From: Sphingomonas sp. S1-29
GTDB lineage: Bacteria; Pseudomonadota; Alphaproteobacteria; Sphingomonadales; Sphingomonadaceae
Length of the DNA stretch: 64,000 nt
Direction of reading: 5' to 3'
Assembly: GCF_026167545.1 (NCBI RefSeq)
Contig: NZ_CP110678.1
Location: 2,415,501 to 2,479,500, forward strand
Shown here piece after piece: positions 55,905-64,000 of this stretch (within the stretch, counting starts at the first letter, position 1; every line of letters begins with the position of its first letter). The notes beneath the pieces were generated by a model. The model had not been told where the DNA came from. It saw nothing but the letters and a program-made list of their open reading frames with translations, and searched no databases. The position numbers and the translations under genes were made by a program.

Positions 55905-57230
55905 ATGCGTCATCTGCTCGCCGCCACCGCCTTTCTCGCGCTCGCCGCCACGCCTGCGCTCGCCGAGCCCGATTACGCCCCCGCGGTGAAGGCCGATTAT
56001 GACAAGCAGCTCGCCAGCCTGTTCGACTGGTTCCACCGCAACCCCGAATTGTCGTTCAAGGAGGTCAAGACCTCGGCGCGCATGGCGCAGGAATTGCGCG
56101 CGATCCCCGGCATCGTCGTGACCGAGAAGGTCGGCGGCACCGGCGTCGTCGGCGTCATGAAGAACGGCAACGGCCCGGTGGTGATGATCCGCGCCGATAT
56201 GGACGGGCTGCCGGTCGAGGAGAAATCGGGGCTCGCGAACGCATCGAAGGTGCGCCAGGTCGGGGTCGACGGGGTCGAAGCGCCGGTGATGCACGCCTGC
56301 GGCCACGACACCCACATCACCTCGATGGTCGGCACCGCGCGGCGGCTGGCGGCGATGAAGGATCGCTGGCAGGGCACCGTCGTGTTCGTCGTCCAGCCCG
56401 CCGAAGAGCGCGTCGGTGGCGCGCGCGCGATGGTCGCCGACGGGCTCTACACCCGCTTCCCCAAGCCCGATTATGCGCTCGCACTCCACGTCGGCGCCGA
56501 ACTGGGCTCGGGCAAGGTGACGGCGTCGACCGGCATCCAATATTCCTCGTCCGATTCGGTCGACATCACCGTCCCAGGCATCGGCGCGCACGGTGCCAGC
56601 CCGCACCAGGGCAAGGACCCGATCTACATGGCGTCGCAGCTGGTGATCGCGCTCCAGGGGCTGATCAGCCGCGAGCGCCAGCCCTTGGTGCCCGGCGTCA
56701 TCACCGTCGGCGCGTTCAACGCCGGGCTCAAGCACAACATCATCTCCGACGAGGCCAAGCTCCAGGTGACGGTGCGCGCCAATAGCGAGGAGGAGCGCAA
56801 GCGGCTGCTCGACGGCATCCGCCGCGTCGCGCGCGGGGTCGGCGAACTCAATGGGATGGCGGCGGACAAGATGCCGGTGGTGAAGGTGATCGAAGGCACG
56901 CCGACGACGATCAACGATTCGGCGCTCGCCGAGCGGCTCAACGCGGTGATGGTCCAGGCGCTGGGGCAGGCGAATGTCGAGCCGTTCGAACAAAAGGGCA
57001 TGGGCGCCGAGGATTTCGCCTATTTCGTCCAGCCCGACAGCGGGGTGAAGGGCTATTATTTCGCGGTCGGCGGCACCCCCCAAGCGGCGCTCGACGCGGC
57101 CAAGGCGGGCGGCCCCAAGATCGGCTCGCACCACAGCCCCGAATTCAAGGTAGAACCCGAACCCGCGATCGTCACCGGCACGATCGCGATGACCGCCGCA
57201 GTGCTCGACCTGATGAAGCCGGGGGCGTAG
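55905..57230 (+). CDS. Secreted M20 family amidohydrolase/peptidase
   Basis: A 441-residue exported enzyme with signal peptide ending ALAE (about residue 20). It has the M20D (IAA-amino acid hydrolase/hippurate hydrolase-like) core: FHRNPELSFKE, IRADMDGLPVEE, the metal site MHACGHDTHITSM, and PAEERVGGARAMV. The lid/dimerisation domain contains GIGAHGASPHQGKDP. The final metal ligand lies in SHHSPEF. It likely removes acyl groups from N-acyl amino acids or dipeptides in the periplasm. Single gene. Confidence 0.93.
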   Translation: MRHLLAATAFLALAATPALAEPDYAPAVKADYDKQLASLFDWFHRNPELSFKEVKTSARMAQELRAIPGIVVTEKVGGTGVVGVMKNGNGPVVMIRADMDGLPVEEKSGLANASKVRQVGVDGVEAPVMHACGHDTHITSMVGTARRLAAMKDRWQGTVVFVVQPAEERVGGARAMVADGLYTRFPKPDYALALHVGAELGSGKVTASTGIQYSSSDSVDITVPGIGAHGASPHQGKDPIYMASQLVIALQGLISRERQPLVPGVITVGAFNAGLKHNIISDEAKLQVTVRANSEEERKRLLDGIRRVARGVGELNGMAADKMPVVKVIEGTPTTINDSALAERLNAVMVQALGQANVEPFEQKGMGAEDFAYFVQPDSGVKGYYFAVGGTPQAALDAAKAGGPKIGSHHSPEFKVEPEPAIVTGTIAMTAAVLDLMKPGA

Positions 57231-57251
57231 CGACCGGCGCCGGGCGGGGGC

Positions 57252-58208
57252 TCACACCCCCCGCTTGCGCTGGATCAGCTGGTCGAGCACCGCGCCGTCG
57301 ATGTCGGTATTGATCTGCACCCACAAGGGCAGGTGGTCCGACAGCTGGTAGGTGAACTGGTCCTTGGTCAGGTCGGGGAACAGCGGCTTGTGATCGCTGG
57401 CGTAGAAATCGAGCACCCCACCGGCGAGCGTGAAATCATCGCCATGGTGGGCGAAGTGCATGATCTGGTCATAGCGTTTGTCGCGCGCCAGATTCGATCC
57501 GAACTCGTCCTTCAGCAGCGCCTTGGGGATGGTGAGGCCGGTCGAGGTCAGGGCGGCGAAGGCGGCGCTTTGCCGGCTGGGGATGTTGAAGTCGCCCATC
57601 ACGATCCAGTCGATATCCTCGCGCGTCTTGTCCTTGATCTTGCCGTCGATCCAGTTCGCCAGCCCCTGGATTTCGGCGGCGCGCGCGGCGATGCCGTCGC
57701 CCCAGCGGACATGCACCGTCAGCGCGATGAAATCGTAATTGCCCGCGCGGAACGAGGCATAATAGGGTGCCCGCCACCAGCTGGCATCGCTCAGATACTC
57801 AGTACCGCGCTTGGTGCGGGGCGGACTTGCCTCGGCCGCCAGTCCGTTGAAGATGCAGGCGCGGCTGTCGAAGACGTAGCAGATGCGCTCGCGATTGCCG
57901 CCGGGATCGGCGATCGCGTCCGAATAGACCGCATCCCAATACGGCCCCAAGATCGGCAGGATCCGCTGCAAATCCTGCAGATTGTCGCGCGTCTCGACGA
58001 TGCCGACCAGGTCGAACTGGCCGATGATCTCGGCGATGTAATGGATCGCCGCCTGGGTGCGCCGCTTCTTGCCGAACTCGCGGATGTTCCAGGTCGCGAT
58101 GTTGAGTGTTTCGTCGAGCTTCGACGGGGGGATGCCGGCGGCGTCGATCCGCTTGCGCAGCAGCTTCAGCCCCTCGGCGATCTCCAGGCTGACATTGCCG
58201 TGAAACAT
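57252..58208 (-). CDS. Endonuclease/exonuclease/phosphatase family protein
   Basis: A 318-residue EEP-superfamily hydrolase with IATWNIREFG near residue 40, the glutamate in GIVETRDN, the catalytic WIVMGDFNIPS and the C-terminal SDHLPLWVQI. The superfamily includes DNases, sphingomyelinases and phosphoesterases. No signal peptide is visible, so an intracellular role is likely, and the substrate is open. The neighbouring MBL-fold hydrolase on the same strand is 49 bases away, suggesting a shared transcript. Confidence 0.87.
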   Translation of the reverse strand: MFHGNVSLEIAEGLKLLRKRIDAAGIPPSKLDETLNIATWNIREFGKKRRTQAAIHYIAEIIGQFDLVGIVETRDNLQDLQRILPILGPYWDAVYSDAIADPGGNRERICYVFDSRACIFNGLAAEASPPRTKRGTEYLSDASWWRAPYYASFRAGNYDFIALTVHVRWGDGIAARAAEIQGLANWIDGKIKDKTREDIDWIVMGDFNIPSRQSAAFAALTSTGLTIPKALLKDEFGSNLARDKRYDQIMHFAHHGDDFTLAGGVLDFYASDHKPLFPDLTKDQFTYQLSDHLPLWVQINTDIDGAVLDQLIQRKRGV

Positions 58209-58257
58209 CCTGCCCGCTCCCCCGACCCGAGCCGCGATGGTAGCACGGAGGGCGGCT

Positions 58258-59427
58258 TCACGGGAGCGCCGTTACCGCCGCCGTGGTCGCACAGTGCGCC
58301 AAACGCGCCTCGTCGAGCGCCGCCGCCGTTGGGGTCAGCGGCGGCACCGCAACCGCGCTGCCCACCGCCACCGGTGCGAAGCGCGCGGGGTCGAGGCCGC
58401 TGCACTGCATCAGCGCGGACAGCATGCGCGGCGGGGTGGTGCGCGCCTCGCTCGACAGTTTGAACGTGCCCCAATGGATCGGCAGCGCAAAGGGCTGGCC
58501 CAGCCGATCGCGCACCTGAATCGCCTGGGGCGGGCCGATATGATTGTCGGTCGCCATCTGCCCCGGCGCGAAGCGGAACGCGCCGATCGGCAGGATCGCG
58601 AAGCGCACCGGCCCCAGCGCCGCCGCCTCGCTCGGCCATCGTCCGTCGCCAAAGCCGGTATCGCCGGCGAAGAACAAATTCCCCCCGGGCAGCGTGACGA
58701 CGAAGCTCGACCACAAGGCGCGGTTGCGGTCGGTGAACCAGCGGCTGCCCCAATGATGGTTGCGAGTCACCGCAACCTCGATGCCGGGCCGCAACGCGAT
58801 CCGCTGCCCCCAGTCGAGCCGCCGCGCGGGCACCCCGACCTGGCCGATGACGCTGTCATTGCCCAGGCTGGTGACGATCACCGGCCGGTCACGCTGCCAC
58901 AGCCGCTCGAGGGTCGCCTGATCGAGATGGTCGTAATGATTGTGGCTGACCAGCACGAGGTCGATCTTGGGCAAATCGTCAAAGGCGATGCCCGGTGCCG
59001 TCACTCGGCGCGGCCCGAAGCCCAAGGGGCCGGCGGTGTCGCTCCACACCGGATCGGTCAGGATATTGAGCCCCTGTGTCTGCACCAGCACTGTGGCATG
59101 GCCGACCCAGGTGGCGACCATCGCCTGCCCCGCCACGCGCGGCGCGGGCTTGGCCGGTCGCACCGGCACGCTGGCCGGCCATGCCGCATCGCCTTCGCCG
59201 GTGATCCGCTTCATCAGGAACCGCCCGCGATTGCCGCCGCCCGGCGGCGCGGGGTCTTCGCCATCGGGATTGAAGAACCGCGCGCCATCGAAATGCCCGC
59301 TGGCTGGCCCGCGATAATAGATGCGGTCGAGAAAGCGCGGCACGATCGTCACCGCCAGGCAGGCGGCGACCACCAACCACAACAGCACGACCCCCGCCCA
59401 GCGCAGCAACCGCATACCCAACGCCAT
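58258..59427 (-). CDS. Membrane-anchored MBL-fold hydrolase (NAPE-PLD/RomA-like)
   Basis: A 389-residue metallo-beta-lactamase-fold protein with an N-terminal membrane helix (about 7-27) and the metal motif SHNHYDHLD. FWGHATVLVQTQGL-type and GDTGFGDG elements resemble N-acylphosphatidylethanolamine phospholipase D and UlaG/RomA relatives. The catalytic domain is probably periplasmic. The start at 59427 has AAGG six bases upstream, better than ATG at 59445. It could act on phospholipids, but this is inference from family. Confidence 0.87.
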   Translation of the reverse strand: MALGMRLLRWAGVVLLWLVVAACLAVTIVPRFLDRIYYRGPASGHFDGARFFNPDGEDPAPPGGGNRGRFLMKRITGEGDAAWPASVPVRPAKPAPRVAGQAMVATWVGHATVLVQTQGLNILTDPVWSDTAGPLGFGPRRVTAPGIAFDDLPKIDLVLVSHNHYDHLDQATLERLWQRDRPVIVTSLGNDSVIGQVGVPARRLDWGQRIALRPGIEVAVTRNHHWGSRWFTDRNRALWSSFVVTLPGGNLFFAGDTGFGDGRWPSEAAALGPVRFAILPIGAFRFAPGQMATDNHIGPPQAIQVRDRLGQPFALPIHWGTFKLSSEARTTPPRMLSALMQCSGLDPARFAPVAVGSAVAVPPLTPTAAALDEARLAHCATTAAVTALP

Positions 59428-59500
59428 CACAAACCTTGCTGCCATGAAAGGTTGGGCCTCAACCGACGGCAATGGCAAAGGTGCCGCTCCTGGGGCGCCG

Positions 59501-59528
59501 TGGACCCCGGAACAAGTCCGGGGTGACG
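59501..59528. repeat. Dispersed hairpin repeat, family A, copy 6
   Basis: ACCCCGGAACAAGTCCGGGG with following TGACGCG, lying in the 127-base gap between the MBL-fold gene and fumarase. Confidence 0.75.
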
Positions 59529-59554
59529 CGCAACGGCCCGAGGCAGACCCGCGT

Positions 59555-61078
59555 TCAAACCCCTGCCAGCAACCCTTCCCGAGCGATCTTCTCGCGCCAC
59601 ACCAACGGCGCCAGATGATGGACATTCTGCCCTGCGCTATCGACCGCCACCGTCACCGGGAAGTCCTGCACCTCGAACTCGTAGATCGCCTCCATGCCGA
59701 GATCGGCAAAGCCAACCACCTTCGACCCCTTGATCGCGCGCGCCACCAAATACGCCGCGCCGCCGACCGCCATCAGATAAGCCGATTTGGCCTCGGCGAT
59801 CGCCTGCGTCGTATCGACCCCGCGCTCGGCCTTGCCGACCATTGCCAGCAGTCCCTGGTCGAGCATCATCCGCGTGAACTTGTCCATCCGCGTCGCGGTG
59901 GTGGGGCCGGCGGGGCCGACCACTTCCTCGCCCACCGGATCGACCGGCCCGACATAATAGATCACGCGGCCCTTGAAATCGACGGGCAGCGGCTCGCCGG
60001 CATCGAGCATGTCCTTGATCCGCTTGTGCGCGGCGTCGCGCCCGGTGAGCATCTTGCCATTGAGCAACAGCCGGTCGCCGTGCTTCCACCCCTGCACGAC
60101 GTCGGGCGTCAGCGTGTCGAGATCGACACGGATCGCCGCCTTGTCGGGCGTCCAATTGACGTCGGGCCATTGGTCGAGCTTGGGCGCCTCCAGATAGGCC
60201 GGCCCCGATCCGTCGAGCGTGAAGTGCGCGTGGCGGGTCGCGGCGCAATTGGGGATCATCGCCACCGGCTTGCCTGCCGCGTGGCAGGGAAAGTCATAAA
60301 TCTTGACGTCAAGGATCGTCGAGAGGCCGCCCAGCCCCTGCGCGCCGATCCCCAGCGCGTTGACCTTGTCGAAAATCTCGATCCGCAGCGCCTCGATATC
60401 CGATTGCGGGCCGCGCGCCTTGAGCTGGCCCATGTCGATCGGCTCCATCAGCGATTGCTTGGCCAGCAGCACCGCGCGCTCGGCGGTGCCGCCAATGCCG
60501 ATGCCCAGCATCCCCGGCGGGCACCAGCCGGCGCCCATCTGCGGGATCATTTCGAGCACCCAGTCGACGATCGAATCCGACGGGTTCATCATCTTGAACT
60601 TCGACTTGTTCTCCGACCCGCCGCCCTTGGCCGCGACGTCGATCGAGACGGTGGTGCCGGGCACCATTTCGACATGCAGGACGCTTGGCGTGTTGTCCTT
60701 GGTATTGCGCCGGGTGAAGGCGGGATCGGCGAGGATTGAGGCGCGCAGCCGGTTTTCGGGGTGGAGATAGGCGCGGCGCACGCCTTCATCGACGACCTCC
60801 TGCAAGCTGCGCGAGGTGTCGTCGAGCCGGCAGTCCATGCCCCATTTGACAAACACATTGACGATGCCGGTATCCTGGCAGATCGGCCGGTGCCCCTCGG
60901 CACACATCCGCGAATTGGTGAGAATCTGTGCGATCGCATCCTTGGCGGCGGGCGATTGCTCGGCGGCATAGGCCTCGCCCAGCGCGCGGATGTAATCCAT
61001 CGGATGGTAGTAGCTGATGAACTGCAGCGCGTCGGCGACGCTTTCGATCAGGTCGGCGCTGCGGATGGTGACGGTCAT
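59555..61078 (-). CDS. Fumarate hydratase, class I (iron-sulfur)
   Basis: A 507-residue class I fumarase interconverting fumarate and malate in the TCA cycle with an oxygen-sensitive [4Fe-4S] cluster. Cluster cysteines appear in ICQDTG (C67), GWCPPGMLGIGIGG and PNCAATRHAHF. Both the alpha and beta segments are in one chain, as in FumA/FumB; the C-terminal part has GPTTATRMDKFT. The start MTVTIRSADLIESV at 61078 fits the family. It is divergent from the TonB receptor. Confidence 0.96.
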   Translation of the reverse strand: MTVTIRSADLIESVADALQFISYYHPMDYIRALGEAYAAEQSPAAKDAIAQILTNSRMCAEGHRPICQDTGIVNVFVKWGMDCRLDDTSRSLQEVVDEGVRRAYLHPENRLRASILADPAFTRRNTKDNTPSVLHVEMVPGTTVSIDVAAKGGGSENKSKFKMMNPSDSIVDWVLEMIPQMGAGWCPPGMLGIGIGGTAERAVLLAKQSLMEPIDMGQLKARGPQSDIEALRIEIFDKVNALGIGAQGLGGLSTILDVKIYDFPCHAAGKPVAMIPNCAATRHAHFTLDGSGPAYLEAPKLDQWPDVNWTPDKAAIRVDLDTLTPDVVQGWKHGDRLLLNGKMLTGRDAAHKRIKDMLDAGEPLPVDFKGRVIYYVGPVDPVGEEVVGPAGPTTATRMDKFTRMMLDQGLLAMVGKAERGVDTTQAIAEAKSAYLMAVGGAAYLVARAIKGSKVVGFADLGMEAIYEFEVQDFPVTVAVDSAGQNVHHLAPLVWREKIAREGLLAGV

Positions 61079-61203
61079 GGGGCAGGGGTCCGTGCTTCGG
61101 TTGGGTTGCGCGATCGATACGAGGCCCGCGCCGGTGCGCCAAGCCGTCGATCGAAAACATTCGTCGAACCACCGCGACAACGTTGCGACCTATTCGCATT
61201 TGC

Positions 61204-61233
61204 ATTGACAGTAAGAATGACTCGCAATAACCA
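61204..61233 (+). promoter_or_regulatory. Candidate Fur-type iron box overlapping a sigma-70-like promoter
   Basis: An imperfect dyad at 61204-61228, ATTGACAGTAAG on the left and CTCGCAAT on the right, resembles the alphaproteobacterial Fur/Irr-type sites with AATGAnTnGCAAT. It overlaps TTGACA (61205-61210) spaced 17 bases from TAACCA (61228-61233). Such overlap would allow iron-bound regulator to block transcription of the receptor gene that starts at 61261. Confidence 0.6.
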
Positions 61234-61260
61234 TCGCCGAAACGACAAGGGGTTTCGGTC

Positions 61261-63621
61261 TTGGTTTCATCTTCCTCGGGCGCGGCATTGCCCGCCTTTC
61301 TCGCGCTGTCCTGTGTCGGCGCACTGGTTTCCAGTCCCGCTTATGCTGCCGACCCCGTCGCCGACGATCGCCCGCAAACGCGGCAGGAGCGCCGCGACGA
61401 TCCGCAGCGCGACGACATCGTCGTGACGGGCCTCCACGAAAAGGACACGCTCGAAAGCCCCAAGGCGACCGCGCCGCTGCTCGATACGCCGCAGACGATC
61501 ACCGTCATCAGCGACCAGACGCTGCGCAAGCAGAACCTGCTGACGCTGCGCGACGCGCTGCAGACCGTCCCCGGCATCACCTTCGGTGCGGGCGAAGGCG
61601 GCGGCGGCTATGGCGACAGCATCAACCTGCGCGGCTATTCGGCGAACAACGACATCACCCAGGACGGCGTGCGCGACACCGCGCAATATAGCCGCACCGA
61701 TCCGTTCAACCTGCAGCAGATCGAAGTGTATAACGGCGCCAATACCGTCTTCAACGGATCGGGATCGGTCGGCGGGACGATCAACCTGGTGTCGAAAGTG
61801 CCGCAGGCGCGCGACCTGACGATCGTGTCGGCAGGCATCGGCACCGACCAATATTATCGTGCCTCGGTCGACAGCAATGTGCGCGTCAACGATCTGGTCG
61901 CGGTGCGGCTCAACGCGATGGTCCATCGCAACGACGTGCCCGGCCGCGACGTCGAAAAGTTCGAGCGCTGGGGCGTCGCACCGTCGATCACGATCGGCGT
62001 CGACGGGCCGACCAGCCTGACGCTCGCCTATGTCCACCAGCAGGACGACAATGTGCCGATCTTCGGCAGCCCCTATTATGCCGCCGCGGGCGGGGTGCCC
62101 GAGGGGATCGACGATTCGGACTATTTCGGCATCGCCAACCTCGATTCGCAGCAAAGCGAGGTCGATCGGCTCACCGCCACCTTCACCCACCAACTGAGCG
62201 ACGCGCTGACGGTGCGCAATCTGACGCGCTACCAGCGGGTGTTGCAACCCACCGTCACCAGCGCGCCGCAGGGGACCTTCTGCCTGTCGACCGGCCGCAC
62301 CCCGCTCGGCGTCGCATGCCCTGCCGCCACCCAGACCACTGCCGCGCAGAACACACCGGGCTTCTATTATCCCAGCGGCCCGCGCGGGCTGGTGCGCGAT
62401 CAGCTGAACGACCTGCTCTACAACCAGACCGACCTGACTTTGGTCTCGGGCACCGCGGGCCGGCTGCGCAACACCCTGGTGGTCGGCGCGTCCTATGCGC
62501 AGGAAGATTATGTGCTGGTGACCGCCAATCTGCTGCGCAATCCGGGCGGCGCTTTGCCCAATCCCGCGCTGCCGCCGATCGCGATCGGCGATCCCAACAC
62601 CGACTATACCGGCCCGATCAACCGGATCGTCACCGGCCGGTCGCAGGGCGATAGCCGGTCGACCGCGGTCTACGCCTTCGACACGCTCGAGATCGGCGAG
62701 ATGGTCGAGGTGAATGCCGGGGTCCGCTGGGAGCAGATGGACGCGGTGTTCCGCGCCGACACCTATGCCACACCGGCAACCGGTGGCGCGATCACCCGCG
62801 GCGTCGACCAGCTCAGCGACGAGAACCTGTTCAGCTATCGCGGCGGTGTCGTCTTCAAGCCGGTGCCCAATGCCAGCCTCTATGCAAGCTACGGCAATTC
62901 GAAGACGCCGAGTTCGGCGACGGTGCGGCTGGGCTGCACCACCGCCTGCGACGTCGCTCCCGAAACCGGCGAAAGCTACGAGATCGGCGCCAAGGCCGAT
63001 TTGTTCGGGCGCCGGCTCCAGCTGACCGCGGCGGTGTTCCGCAACGAGCGCACCAATTTCCGCGTGAATACGAACGATCCGGTCGCTCCCTCGGTGCAAG
63101 TGCTCGATGGCCGCTCGCGCGTCGATGGCATCGCGCTGGGTGCGTCGGGCAACATCACCCCCGCCTGGAGCATCTTCGCCAACTACACCTACCTCGACGG
63201 CGAAATCCTGCAGAGCGTGTCGGACTTCTGCCTCGCCAACCCCGGCGCGACCGGTTGCGGCAATTCGGCCGGCCTACCCGATCCACAGGCTGGCAACGTG
63301 CTGATCCAGACCCCTGATCATTCGGGCAGCCTGTTCACCACCTACACGCTGCCGTTCGGGCTGCAGCTCGGCTATGGCCTGACCTATCAGGGTAGCTTCG
63401 CGCTCAACCAGTCGTCGCTCGCCGCGCCGATCCAGCTCGAGGGCGAGGATTTCCTCACCCACCGCGCCTTCCTGTCCTACGCCTTTGCCGGCGGGCTGAC
63501 CGCGCAGGTCAACATCCAGAACCTGACCAACGAGCGTTACTATACCGGCATCCGCAACAATGGCTGGGCGACGCCGGGCGATGCGCGGTCGGCGGTGCTG
63601 AGCGTATTCTACAGCTTTTGA
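61261..63621 (+). CDS. TonB-dependent siderophore receptor (Fiu/catecholate-like)
   Basis: A 786-residue receptor with a signal peptide (cleaved after about residue 29, AYAAD) and a plug with DIVVTGLHEKDTLESPKA, LLDTPQTITVI, INLRGYSANNDITQDGVRD and VYNGANTVFNGSGSVGGTINLV. The barrel ends in VFYSF. The LDTPQT-QTVPGI layout is typical of ferric siderophore receptors such as Fiu and FhuA relatives. TTG at 61261 is the start, with AAGGGG nine bases upstream. The iron box upstream and the PiuC-like gene downstream support iron uptake. Confidence 0.93.
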   Translation: MVSSSSGAALPAFLALSCVGALVSSPAYAADPVADDRPQTRQERRDDPQRDDIVVTGLHEKDTLESPKATAPLLDTPQTITVISDQTLRKQNLLTLRDALQTVPGITFGAGEGGGGYGDSINLRGYSANNDITQDGVRDTAQYSRTDPFNLQQIEVYNGANTVFNGSGSVGGTINLVSKVPQARDLTIVSAGIGTDQYYRASVDSNVRVNDLVAVRLNAMVHRNDVPGRDVEKFERWGVAPSITIGVDGPTSLTLAYVHQQDDNVPIFGSPYYAAAGGVPEGIDDSDYFGIANLDSQQSEVDRLTATFTHQLSDALTVRNLTRYQRVLQPTVTSAPQGTFCLSTGRTPLGVACPAATQTTAAQNTPGFYYPSGPRGLVRDQLNDLLYNQTDLTLVSGTAGRLRNTLVVGASYAQEDYVLVTANLLRNPGGALPNPALPPIAIGDPNTDYTGPINRIVTGRSQGDSRSTAVYAFDTLEIGEMVEVNAGVRWEQMDAVFRADTYATPATGGAITRGVDQLSDENLFSYRGGVVFKPVPNASLYASYGNSKTPSSATVRLGCTTACDVAPETGESYEIGAKADLFGRRLQLTAAVFRNERTNFRVNTNDPVAPSVQVLDGRSRVDGIALGASGNITPAWSIFANYTYLDGEILQSVSDFCLANPGATGCGNSAGLPDPQAGNVLIQTPDHSGSLFTTYTLPFGLQLGYGLTYQGSFALNQSSLAAPIQLEGEDFLTHRAFLSYAFAGGLTAQVNIQNLTNERYYTGIRNNGWATPGDARSAVLSVFYSF

Positions 63622-63633
63622 GACAGCCCCCGT

Positions 63634-63751
63634 CCGTTCGTCCTGAGTAGGGACTGAGCGAAGGCGAAGGCCCGTATCGAAGGACATGCCCCAAGCGGGC
63701 TTCCTTCGATACGCCGCTTCGACAAGCTCAGCGGCTACTCAGGACGAACGG
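63634..63751. repeat. Dispersed repeat, family B, 118-bp full element
   Basis: Inverted arms CCGTTCGTCCTGAGTAGGG and the complement around a centre CCCCAAGCGGG. It is the reverse orientation of the element at 31070-31190. It lies between the receptor and the piuC-like gene. Confidence 0.92.
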
Positions 63752-63785
63752 TTATGCTTCAGGCTATGACGGCTAAGGAATACCC

Positions 63786-64000
63786 ATGCTGATCGCGATC
63801 CCCGACCTGTTCGACGCCGCCGGGGTCGCGCGGCTGCGCAACCTGATCGATCAAGGCGACTGGATCGACGGCAACGCCACCTCGGGCCCGCAATCGGCGC
63901 TCGCCAAACGCAACGAACAGCTCGCCGAGGGCAGCGTCGCGGCGCGCGAGGCCGGAGGGCTGGTGCTCGATGCGCTGGGGCGTTCGCCGCTGTTCATCGC
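63786..64000 (+). CDS. piuC: Fe(II)-dependent dioxygenase, PiuC-like (partial)
   Basis: Only the first 71 codons are inside the window. MLIAIPDLFDAAGVARLRNLI, WIDGNATSGPQSALAKRNEQL and GLVLDALGRSPLFI match the N-terminus of PKHD-type hydroxylases (YbiX/PiuC), Fe(II)/2-oxoglutarate enzymes encoded beside catecholate siderophore receptors. The iron-binding His/Asp lie beyond the window. AAGGA lies six bases before the ATG. It is likely expressed with the upstream receptor, although a hairpin repeat lies between. Confidence 0.85.
   Translation, partial: MLIAIPDLFDAAGVARLRNLIDQGDWIDGNATSGPQSALAKRNEQLAEGSVAAREAGGLVLDALGRSPLFI

Overview
The window is a stretch of alphaproteobacterial chromosome, most likely from Sphingomonas or a close sphingomonad. 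This is judged from the high GC content, 5-aminolevulinate synthase as the heme entry enzyme, several TonB-dependent receptors, two HWE-family histidine kinases, DUF3419/BtaA lipid genes, and abundant short intergenic hairpin repeats of the kind common in sphingomonads. Most genes are single-copy housekeeping genes, so this is core chromosome rather than a phage or plasmid. No IS transposase, integrase or CRISPR array was seen.

Layout. 0-5 kb: ispG, an acyltransferase, murA, a Crp/Fnr-type regulator and clpS. 5-9.6 kb: a TonB receptor, an EthD/cytochrome b561 pair and an HWE kinase. 9.7-12 kb: agmatine-to-putrescine genes (aguA, aguB) and a 110-bp tandem repeat array. 12-20 kb: a secreted M28 peptidase, rpsD, chorismate mutase, a GIY-YIG/TrmJ fusion, the nrdR-small gene-glyA operon, a DUF3429 protein, rpiB and a lipoprotein. 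20-31 kb: btaAB for betaine lipid, a membrane GAF-like protein, hemA, murI, plsY, dprA and topA. 31-41 kb: a second M28 peptidase, an M16 peptidase, a DUF2946/TonB receptor/PepSY operon and an extensin-like lipoprotein. 41-53 kb: tRNA-Thr, aminopeptidase P, a DUF559 endonuclease enclosed by hairpin repeats, an oligopeptidase B-like S9 peptidase, lnt, metK, a second HWE kinase, a higBA remnant and uvrB. 53-56 kb: a poorly characterised patch with a membrane protein and an overlapping phosphatase gene pair. 56-64 kb: an M20 amidohydrolase, an EEP-family hydrolase, an MBL-fold hydrolase, class I fumarase, and an iron-regulated TonB receptor followed by the start of a piuC-like dioxygenase.

Working together. 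Envelope and lipid functions recur: isoprenoid (ispG), peptidoglycan (murA, murI), phospholipid (plsY), lipoprotein maturation (lnt) and betaine lipid (btaAB). So do peptide breakdown (M28 twice, M16, M20, M24, S9) and metal or siderophore uptake (three TonB receptors, a PepSY protein and a PiuC-like enzyme).

The most distinctive feature is the set of five families of dispersed inverted repeats. They lie between genes but also supply coding sequence: the end of the acyltransferase, the end of the DUF559 protein, the last codons of the PepSY protein, and the linker that joins a GIY-YIG nuclease in frame to a TrmJ-type methyltransferase. Two unrelated small nuclease genes (GIY-YIG and DUF559) each sit between copies of a different repeat family. 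This suggests nuclease-associated repeat modules and is the best candidate for something undescribed here.
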